DNA from: Tropicimonas sp033101155
GTDB taxonomy: Bacteria; Pseudomonadota; Alphaproteobacteria; Rhodobacterales; Rhodobacteraceae
NCBI RefSeq assembly: GCF_033101155.1
Contig: NZ_JAWMPX010000002.1
Location: 186,001-250,000, forward strand
Direction of reading: 5' to 3'
Length of the DNA: 64,000 nt
This document shows positions 42,318 through 49,748 of the stretch, one piece after another. Both the position numbers and the translations under genes were made by a program. Position 1 is the stretch's first letter. Each line of letters starts with the position of its first letter. The notes beneath the pieces were generated by a model that saw nothing but the letters and a program-made list of their open reading frames with translations, did no database searches and was not told the origin of the DNA.

Positions 42318-43850
42318 ATGGCTGAAGTGAAGACACGGCGGCGCGGCGGTGGCGGGGCTGCACGGCGGGCTGAACGCACGGCGGTGAAGATCGAATGCGC
42401 CAAGTATATCGAACGCAACATTCCGAATCTCGATATTCTCGACGAGGCGGCCTTGCAGATCATCGAGGCCAATGCCGAGACGGTTCTGGAAGAGATCGGC
42501 GTGGCTTTCGTAGAGAACCCGGCGGCGCTCGAGCGCTGGAAGGCCGCAGGCGCGGATGTGAGCGGCGAGCGGGTGCGGATTCCGCGCGGGCTGGCGCGCA
42601 AGCTCTGCGCCACGGCGCCGGGCAGCTTCGTGCAACACGCGCGCAACCCAGATCGCTCTGTGGAGATCGGCGGACGCAATCTCGTGCTGGCGCCGGTCTA
42701 TGGCCCGCCCTTCGTGCGCGACATTGCAGGAGGGCGGCGCTACGCGACGATCGAGGATTTCCGCAATTTCGTGAAGCTGGGCTACATGTCCAAATGGCTG
42801 CATCATTCCGGCGGAACGGTCTGCGAGCCGACGGATATCGCCGTGAACAAGCGGCACCTGGACATGCTGCACGCCCATATGACGCTGTCGGACAAGCCCT
42901 TCATGGGCTCGGTTACGGAGCCGAGCCGGGCGCGGGATTCGGTCGATATGTGCGAGATCCTCTTCGGCGGGCTCGACGGGCGCACGGTCATGACCTCGCT
43001 GATCAACATCAATTCGCCGCTGACCTTCGACGCAACGATGATGGGGGCGCTGGAAGTCTATGCCGCGGCCAACCAGGCCTGCATCATCTCGCCCTTCATC
43101 GTCGGCGGTGCGATGGCGCCGGTCTCGGTGGCCGGGACGCTGACCCAGGTGCTGGCCGAGGTGCTGGCCGGCGTCGCCTATTCGCAGCTCGTCAAGCCGG
43201 GGGCGCCGGTGATCATGGGCGCTTTCGTTACCTCGATCGACATGAATTCCGGCGCGCCGACCTTCGGAACCCCCGAGGCCGCACAGATCACCTATGGCGC
43301 GGGGCAACTCGCGCGGCGGCTCGGGCTGCCCTATCGCTCGGCCGGCTCCTTCAACGGCTCCAAGCTGCCAGACGCGCAGGCGGCCTACGAGACCTCGAAC
43401 TCGCTCAATACGGGCCTGCTGTCGGGGGTGAATTTCATGCTCCATGCCTGCGGCTGGCTGGAAGGCGGGTTGGTGGCGTCCTTCGAGAAATTTGTCCTCG
43501 ATGCGGACCAACTCGGGGTGCTGCACCGGATGGCCGAAGGGGTGAAGGTGGATGAGGAGGCGCAGGCGATGGATGCGCTGCGCGAGGTCGGGCCCGGCGG
43601 GCATTATCTCGGCTGCGAGCACACGCAGCGCCATTTCAAGGACGCGTTCTGGCGCTCGGATGTCCTGGACTACAAGCCTTACGAGACTTGGGAAGAGGAG
43701 GGCGCGCGCGACAGCGCGACCCTGGCGCAGGCACGGGTGGAGAAACTGCTGGCCGAGTATCGCGCGCCGGAGATGGATCCGGCTGTGCGCGAGGCGCTGG
43801 ATGCATTCGTGGCCGAGCGCAAGGCGGCGGAGGCGGATTCCTTCATGTAG
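42318..43850 (+). CDS. Trimethylamine methyltransferase (MttB)-family protein, non-pyrrolysine
   Basis: 510 residues of the MttB superfamily, which move a methyl group from a quaternary or tertiary amine to a corrinoid protein. Blocks such as ILDEAALQIIEANAETVLEEIGV, GPPFVRDIAGGRRYATIEDF and HHSGGTVCEPTDI are typical. The frame has no internal amber codon, so it lacks pyrrolysine like the glycine betaine methyltransferases (MtgB) of the family. No corrinoid protein or tetrahydrofolate methyltransferase gene is adjacent. Start at 42318 has GAGGAA upstream; the N-terminus is basic. Substrate probably betaine-like but unproven. Confidence 0.87.
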   Translation: MAEVKTRRRGGGGAARRAERTAVKIECAKYIERNIPNLDILDEAALQIIEANAETVLEEIGVAFVENPAALERWKAAGADVSGERVRIPRGLARKLCATAPGSFVQHARNPDRSVEIGGRNLVLAPVYGPPFVRDIAGGRRYATIEDFRNFVKLGYMSKWLHHSGGTVCEPTDIAVNKRHLDMLHAHMTLSDKPFMGSVTEPSRARDSVDMCEILFGGLDGRTVMTSLININSPLTFDATMMGALEVYAAANQACIISPFIVGGAMAPVSVAGTLTQVLAEVLAGVAYSQLVKPGAPVIMGAFVTSIDMNSGAPTFGTPEAAQITYGAGQLARRLGLPYRSAGSFNGSKLPDAQAAYETSNSLNTGLLSGVNFMLHACGWLEGGLVASFEKFVLDADQLGVLHRMAEGVKVDEEAQAMDALREVGPGGHYLGCEHTQRHFKDAFWRSDVLDYKPYETWEEEGARDSATLAQARVEKLLAEYRAPEMDPAVREALDAFVAERKAAEADSFM

Positions 43851-44078
43851 AGGACCGGGGCGATCCCGCGACGAGGCGGTTATTGGCAATAGAAGATCCG
43901 ATGACCGTTTTCCGACATCGAATGAATACCAGCACCACATGGCGTGGCCCAAGACAATTCAACCTTTTCGCAACTTCCGTTGCGGAGGTGTTTTGAAAAC
44001 GAGAGCTAACACCTGACAGACTGAACCACACAAGGGCACGATTCCCTGGAGCGTCTCAAACCGGATCGGATCGGGATC

Positions 44079-44729
44079 CTAGCCGCTCAGATAGTCATCG
44101 AGTCGCCGCGGGATTTCGTCAAAGCCGAGCGAAACGATCCGCCCGTAGATTTCGCGGCAGTATCTGAAATGCCGGCTGGTGTCTTCCTGCGTTTTGGGCT
44201 CAGTCTGTTCAAAATAATCGATGAACCTCTCAATCTCTTTGGCCAGCTTGTTCAACCCCAGCTCCGACAGAGCCCACAATGCCTGCCGCGCCTCGTTTGC
44301 ACCCATATTGTCGATCCCGCCATCCAGCCCATCACCTTCAATGTACAGATAAAGAGCATAGGCATTGTACGTAACGCTTTCGCGTTTTGTCATGGTCTTG
44401 GGGTTTCGGCTTTTCTCATATGCCTTGTAGTACAGCTGCTCGTGGAGTGTTTGACCTGAAACATCCTCCTTGGGATCAGGCTTGGAAGTTGTGTTTTGCG
44501 ATGCCTCCAAACGCTCTGCGCCAGTGCGTTCCCTGAGGAGGTAGGAAAGAAATCCGCCTGCCAAGAAAACCGCTAATGCCCAACGCCCCCATTGCCACAT
44601 CCACTGGCTTCTTTCGCTTGCCAGACCGGAAATGAGCACCTCTTTGAGGAATTTTACAGACCAGACGAGCGACAGAAGACCAAAGGCAAGAGTGATCGTT
44701 CGAATTATGTTGAAGAGACTTTTTCGCAT
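44079..44729 (-). CDS. Membrane-anchored protein with DUF4375-like domain
   Basis: 216 residues. Two membrane helices (about 8-24 and 47-66) precede a cytoplasmic or periplasmic domain (95-200) in which LYLYIEGDGLDGGIDNMGANEARQA and ALSELGLNKLAKEIERFIDYFE resemble DUF4375/DMP19 proteins. GC content is visibly below that of its neighbours, and about 230 bases without genes lie on each side, so it was probably acquired. Start lacks a good ribosome site. Function unknown. Confidence 0.68.
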   Translation of the reverse strand: MRKSLFNIIRTITLAFGLLSLVWSVKFLKEVLISGLASERSQWMWQWGRWALAVFLAGGFLSYLLRERTGAERLEASQNTTSKPDPKEDVSGQTLHEQLYYKAYEKSRNPKTMTKRESVTYNAYALYLYIEGDGLDGGIDNMGANEARQALWALSELGLNKLAKEIERFIDYFEQTEPKTQEDTSRHFRYCREIYGRIVSLGFDEIPRRLDDYLSG

Positions 44730-44931
44730 TTTCGGGAAGCAGAGTTACTGGACTCGCATTCTTAATGGACAGAGCCTGACAAGAACGGAAGAAAAAACGC
44801 CAATCCCAGGTTCGAGCTTGATCCATATTGCGCGAAGGTCACTCGCGCAAGGCGCAGAAAATGGGAGGATGGGCTCATTGCGGTTATCCGCAGGAGCTCC
44901 GGGCCGTCTGGACTATCCCGTATGGAAACGA

Positions 44932-44960
44932 AATGCCCGCCCCGTTACCGGGACGGGCAC
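44932..44960 (-). terminator. Terminator-like hairpin after icd
   Basis: TGCCCG-x-CCCG (44934-44944) pairs with CGGG-x-CGGGCA (44949-44959), 10 bp with one C-A mismatch and a 4-base loop, 25 bases past the icd stop. T-runs on either side are short. Confidence 0.65.
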
Positions 44961-44983
44961 CATTTCTTTCATCGGGTCTTTCT

Positions 44984-47197
44984 TCAGCCGATGATCGCGT
45001 TCAGCGTTGCCGAGGGGCGCATCACCGTGGCGGTCTTGGCCGGGTCAGTGTTGTAGTAGCCTCCGAGATCGGCGGCCGGCCCTTGTGCGGCTGCAAGTTC
45101 ACCGAGGATCGCGTCTTCGCCATCGGCCAGGGCCGTGGCGATGGGCGCAAAATAGGCTGCCAGATCGGCATCGTCGGATTGTGCGGCCAGCGCTTCGGCC
45201 CAGTAGCGGGCGAACCAGTAATGGCTGTCGCGGTTGTCGGGTTGGCCAACCTTGCGCGACGGCGACCGGTTGTCATCCAGAATGCCCTGGGTTGCGGCCT
45301 CGGCAGCGGCGCCGAGCACACCGGCCTTGGCGTTGCCCTTGCTATCGGCGAGGAAGTTGAAGCTCTCGCCAAGCGCACAGAACTCACCCATGGAATCCCA
45401 GCGGAGGTGACCTTCGGCCACGAGTTGCTGGACATGCTTGGGCGCGGAGCCACCGGCGCCGGTCTCGAACAGGCCGCCGCCATTCATCAGCTTGACGATC
45501 GAGAGCATCTTGGCCGAGGTGCCAAGCTCCAGGATCGGGAAGAGATCCGTCAGGTAATCCCGCAGGACGTTGCCGGTGATGGCGATGCTGTCCTTTCCGG
45601 CGGTGATCGTCTCCAGCGACTGGCGGGTCGCTTCACGCGGCGCCATGATCAGGAATTTTTCTGCAACACCAGCGGCTTCCAGTGCGGGTTTCACATATTC
45701 GATCAACTGCGCGTCATGGGCGCGATTGGCATCGAGCCAGAAGATCGCTTCCGAACCCGTCAGACGCTGGCGGTCCAGGGCGAGCTGGATCCAGTTCTCG
45801 ATCGGCGCTTTCTTCACGGTGCAGGCGCGCCAGATATCGCCGGCCTCGACATCGTGGCTCAGAAGCACATCGCCATTGGCCGCGACAACGCGGATCGTGC
45901 CATCGGCCGGGGCCTCGAACGTGGTAGGGTGGGAGCCGTATTCTTCCGCCTTCTGCGCCATCAGGCCGACATTGGCGACAGCGCCCGCCGTGGTCGGGTC
46001 CAGCGCGCCATTGGCTTTGAAGAAGTTGATCGCCTCGTCATAGATCGACGCGTAGCAGCGGTCGGGGATAACGCAATTGGCGTCGCCCTTGGCGCCGGTC
46101 TGGTCCCAGCCCTTGCCGCCGGCGCGGATCACGGCCGGCATGGAGGCGTCGATGATGACATCGGAGGGGACGTGCAGGCCGGTGATGCCCTTGTCGCTAT
46201 CGACCATGTAGATCGAGGGGCGCTCGGCAGTCACAGCCTCGATGGCCGCCATGATCTCCGCGTTGTCCTTGACCCGCTCCAGCAGGTCGCCCATGCCGGA
46301 ATTGGCATTGACGCCAAGGGCTTCCAGCTCGGAGCCGAATTTCTCGAAGACCGGCGCGAGCCAGGCCTTGACGCCGTAGCCGAAGATGATCGGGTCCGAG
46401 ACCTTCATCATCGTTGCCTTCAGGTGCAGCGAGAACATCGTGCCGTCGGCCTTGGTGTCCGCGATCGCGTCGGCGAGGAATGCGGAGAGAGCCTTGACCG
46501 ACATGAAGGTCGCGTCACAGATCGTGCCTTCCTCAAGCGGCCAGGCATCCTTCATGCCGCCGACAGAGCCATCCGCGGCGACGAACTCGATCTTGGCGGG
46601 GCCGGCCTGAGCGGCCGTGACGGTGACGGATTTCTCGTTGGCGTAGAAATCGTTGCCGGACATGGACGAGACCTTGGTCTTGCTGTCGGCGGACCATGTT
46701 CCCATCGAATGCGGGTTGGCTTGTGCGTAGTTCTTCACCGCCTTGGCCGCGCGGCGGTCCGAGTTGCCCTCGCGCAGCACCGGGTTCACGGCCGAGCCCT
46801 TGATCGCGTCATACTTGGCGCGGACGGCCTTTTCCTCGTCGGTGGACGGCTCTTCGGGGTAGTCCGGCACCGCGAACCCCTGGCCTTGCAGCTCGGCGAT
46901 GGCCGCGGTGAGCTGCGGCACGGAGGCCGAGATGTTCGGCAGCTTGATGACATTGGCCTCAGGCGTTTTTACCAGCCCGCCCAGTTCCGCGAGATCGTCC
47001 GAGATACGCTGATCTTCCGAGAGATATTCGGGGAAGGTCGACAGGATACGGCCCGCGACCGAAATATCCTTGGTACCGACATTGATTCCGGCGGCAGAGG
47101 CGAATTTGCGGATGATCGGCAGGAGCGAGGCCGAGGCCAGTTCGGGCGCTTCGTCTACCTTTGTATACAGAATGTCGGGCGTCTGGGTGTCAGTCAT
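44984..47197 (-). CDS. icd: NADP-dependent isocitrate dehydrogenase, monomeric type
   Basis: 737 residues, the length of the monomeric IDH-II family. Converts isocitrate to 2-oxoglutarate in the TCA cycle. It begins MTDTQTPDILYTKVDEAP and shows family blocks VIKLPNISASVPQLTAAI, GEGNSDRRAAKAVKNY (as LREGNSDRRAAK), DAWPLEEGTICDATFMS and SLHLKATMMKVSDPIIFG. ATG 47197 is chosen since the conserved sequence starts there; the frame stays open to 47437. The same region read in antisense gives an 817-codon ORF that is a shadow. Confidence 0.96.
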   Translation of the reverse strand: MTDTQTPDILYTKVDEAPELASASLLPIIRKFASAAGINVGTKDISVAGRILSTFPEYLSEDQRISDDLAELGGLVKTPEANVIKLPNISASVPQLTAAIAELQGQGFAVPDYPEEPSTDEEKAVRAKYDAIKGSAVNPVLREGNSDRRAAKAVKNYAQANPHSMGTWSADSKTKVSSMSGNDFYANEKSVTVTAAQAGPAKIEFVAADGSVGGMKDAWPLEEGTICDATFMSVKALSAFLADAIADTKADGTMFSLHLKATMMKVSDPIIFGYGVKAWLAPVFEKFGSELEALGVNANSGMGDLLERVKDNAEIMAAIEAVTAERPSIYMVDSDKGITGLHVPSDVIIDASMPAVIRAGGKGWDQTGAKGDANCVIPDRCYASIYDEAINFFKANGALDPTTAGAVANVGLMAQKAEEYGSHPTTFEAPADGTIRVVAANGDVLLSHDVEAGDIWRACTVKKAPIENWIQLALDRQRLTGSEAIFWLDANRAHDAQLIEYVKPALEAAGVAEKFLIMAPREATRQSLETITAGKDSIAITGNVLRDYLTDLFPILELGTSAKMLSIVKLMNGGGLFETGAGGSAPKHVQQLVAEGHLRWDSMGEFCALGESFNFLADSKGNAKAGVLGAAAEAATQGILDDNRSPSRKVGQPDNRDSHYWFARYWAEALAAQSDDADLAAYFAPIATALADGEDAILGELAAAQGPAADLGGYYNTDPAKTATVMRPSATLNAIIG

Positions 47198-47463
47198 TTG
47201 TCTTTCCCTCACAAGCAATTGCGTGATGTTCCTCAATCCGGATGGCGCGGCGCGGCATTCCCCCAATGCCGGATCACCTGACCAAACTGCCGGTTCGGGC
47301 GGCACAGTAGCGACTCTTTTGGAAACTGCAAATGCGACCTTGGGTTTGCAGCTGCGGCATTTCCGATCTGCGCCCGGCGAAGGGCTGGGCCCCGCCCAAC
47401 TTCCGCCGTTTACCTCGCTCTCTGTGCGGCGCATCATGCGGCAAGAGCCGAAAGGAGGATTCC

Positions 47464-49677
47464 ATGGAGCAGGGGCCGGACCTGAGCGGCAGGATCGTTG
47501 CGCATCGGAACGACCGCATGGGCGGGCGGTTGATCTCGATCCTCAACGCCATCCGGATCTCGCGCGACTATGATATCCCCTATGTCATCGCCTGGGTCAG
47601 CCATGGGCGCACGGCCGAGGAGCTGCGCGAGCCGACCGATATCTTCACGCCGGAATTTGTCGACCGCAGGTTCGTCCCCGGAGAGCTTTCGGCGGAGCAA
47701 TGGGCTGCTCTTGACGATCTCGACGCCACGCATCGCAACACGGAGGCCGAGTTTCGCGCCGCCATAGCGTCCGGCGCCGGGTTCCTGTCGCAGCGGGCGG
47801 TCGGCACGACGGTGCTGCCCTGGGAAGAAGACGCCCCGGTCGCCAAACGGCTGGCGGCCTGTTTCGACGGGATCGGATTCTGCGACACGATCCGCCGCGT
47901 CTCCGAACGGATCGACGAAAAGCTCGCCGGTACCCATCTGAGCGCCTATCACATCCGCCGCGGAGACATCATCTCCAATCCGATCACCTCTCAGAAGCTC
48001 TGGCCGAACAAATACATCCCGCGCGAATTCTACGAGGTCCATCTCAAGCGTCAGCTCGAAGATCCGGAGGCGGCCTGCCTGGTCTTCTCGGATACGAAAT
48101 ACGAGGTCGACCAACTCAAGGCGGCCGGCGGCGACCGCGTAATGACCTTCGAGGAACTGGTGGGGGACGAGGACCTCAAGCTTGGCCAGCGTGATTTCCT
48201 CGAGCTTTTCGCCATGTCGCGCTGCAAGGAGATCTTCGGTCCGCCGCATTCCGCCTTCTCGCAGACGGCAGCGACGATGGGGGGCGGCACGGTCTACCCG
48301 GTCGAAGATGCGCTGACCGCCGAAGAACATTCCGAGGCGGTGGAACTGCTGATCTCGCGCATGGACAGTCCCAGGAAACACTTTCTTGGCGATGGCGACA
48401 TGGGTCAGTGTTTTCCCTTTGTCATGGCCCATCTGCGCGGACGGGGCGAGGCGGCGCGGGCCCGAACCCTGCTGGCGACGCAGGTCAATCGCGGGTTTTC
48501 CAAGCCCTACATCTATCCTGCAATCAGCGAACTCTGCGTCGAGTGCACGGACCTCGCGGGGGCAAAGAAAGTGCACAAGGCGGCCTGGTCGCGCCCCGTT
48601 TCGGGCGATGAAGCGCTCTGCTCGGTCGCGGCCCATGCGGCGCTGGCGCATCTTCAGGCGGGCGAGGCGCGGGAGGCGCATCGTTGGGCCCATGCGGCCT
48701 GGTGGCTTGGGCCGATGGACCAGATCATGCCGAGCGTGCTGTCGGCGCTGCTCTCGGCCGGGATCCTTGAGGCGGCCCCGAGCTATCCCATCGATGCGCG
48801 GATGATCGTGCGAAAGGGCAATCTCTTCCCCGGCGGGGATCCCTATCTCAACCAGCTCAATGCGGTGGAACCGCCGCAGGGTTGGCGCGCCAAGGGCAAG
48901 GTCTCCTATCCCTGGGAGATCGCTCTGCGCGACTGGCGGATGATCCATGGCAAGCGGGTCGGGCGCGGGTTCTGGAACCACACTCGGATCCGAAACGGCC
49001 TTGCCCGACTGGAAAAAAACAATGCGCGGATCGCCGGCGCGCCGCAGCTCGAAAGCGCGGCCTCGGTGATGTTGCGCGATCTGGGCGAGCATGACGCGGC
49101 GTTGGCACGCAATCGGGCGGCGCTGCGCGCCCATCCCGAGGAGCCGCTCTATCTCAAGCGCGAGGCCGATACGCTGCTGGAGGCCGGGATGGTGCAGGCG
49201 GCGGTCGCCCGGCTGGAGGAGGCCGCCGAGGCGTCGGGGCGGCAGGTCTGCTATCTCGCAGCCCTTGGCCATGTCTATGGCAAGGCGGGCCGATCCGAAG
49301 AGATGGCGTCGGTGTTCGGCGAGTTGGCCGGGCAGGGGCATGACCTGATCGAGATACTGCTGATGACTGCCGATGTCCTGCGACGCCGACCGGCGACTCG
49401 GGACGCCGCGCTGGCGCAAGCCGACAAGGCGGCGCAGCTTGGCCACGGGTCGCTGCGGCTGCAGACGCTCAAGGCCCGGATCCTGGCCGAGACCGGTCAG
49501 CTGGAGGCGTCTGCCGCGCTGTTCCGCCAGATGGCGCGTGGCGGGCTCGCCCAGCCAGCCAGTTTCGCGCATATGTACCGGATCTTCGGCAAAGCCGGGG
49601 AGCTGGCAACGGTTGAGGCCGTGGTGGCCGAGAGCCCCTACGAGATGGCCGAGATCCGCGAGATGGCCGGCGGATAG
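47464..49677 (+). CDS. Fucosyltransferase-like/TPR protein
   Basis: 737 residues. The N-terminal 330 resemble NodZ/FUT8-type fucosyltransferases: MGGRLISILNAIRISRDY at 19-36 and HIRRGD at 163-168, the GDP-fucose motif, then FGPPHSAFSQTAATMGG. The remainder (340-737) is helical with TPR-like repeats (LAHLQAGEAREAHRWAHAAW; LRDLGEHDAALARNRAALRAHP; LAALGHVYGKAGRSEEMASV). AAAGGAGG sits five bases before the ATG. No signal peptide or membrane helix, so it is cytoplasmic, perhaps glycosylating a protein bound by the TPRs, or a surface polysaccharide unit. Stands alone between icd and the formate dehydrogenase genes. Confidence 0.7.
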   Translation: MEQGPDLSGRIVAHRNDRMGGRLISILNAIRISRDYDIPYVIAWVSHGRTAEELREPTDIFTPEFVDRRFVPGELSAEQWAALDDLDATHRNTEAEFRAAIASGAGFLSQRAVGTTVLPWEEDAPVAKRLAACFDGIGFCDTIRRVSERIDEKLAGTHLSAYHIRRGDIISNPITSQKLWPNKYIPREFYEVHLKRQLEDPEAACLVFSDTKYEVDQLKAAGGDRVMTFEELVGDEDLKLGQRDFLELFAMSRCKEIFGPPHSAFSQTAATMGGGTVYPVEDALTAEEHSEAVELLISRMDSPRKHFLGDGDMGQCFPFVMAHLRGRGEAARARTLLATQVNRGFSKPYIYPAISELCVECTDLAGAKKVHKAAWSRPVSGDEALCSVAAHAALAHLQAGEAREAHRWAHAAWWLGPMDQIMPSVLSALLSAGILEAAPSYPIDARMIVRKGNLFPGGDPYLNQLNAVEPPQGWRAKGKVSYPWEIALRDWRMIHGKRVGRGFWNHTRIRNGLARLEKNNARIAGAPQLESAASVMLRDLGEHDAALARNRAALRAHPEEPLYLKREADTLLEAGMVQAAVARLEEAAEASGRQVCYLAALGHVYGKAGRSEEMASVFGELAGQGHDLIEILLMTADVLRRRPATRDAALAQADKAAQLGHGSLRLQTLKARILAETGQLEASAALFRQMARGGLAQPASFAHMYRIFGKAGELATVEAVVAESPYEMAEIREMAGG

Positions 49678-49748
49678 GCGGATCCCGGCCCGTGCCCGAC
49701 AGGCGTGAGGCCTGTCGTCCCGCGCGACGGCTCGGACCGAGCCTCTAT

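Noticed and set aside
42318..43850. Pyrrolysine-containing trimethylamine methyltransferase
   Set aside because: No in-frame amber codon inside the gene and no pyl genes seen.
44828..47281. 817-codon open frame on plus across icd
   Set aside because: It lies antisense to a clear monomeric isocitrate dehydrogenase; long shadow frames are expected in GC-rich DNA and the translation resembles no protein.
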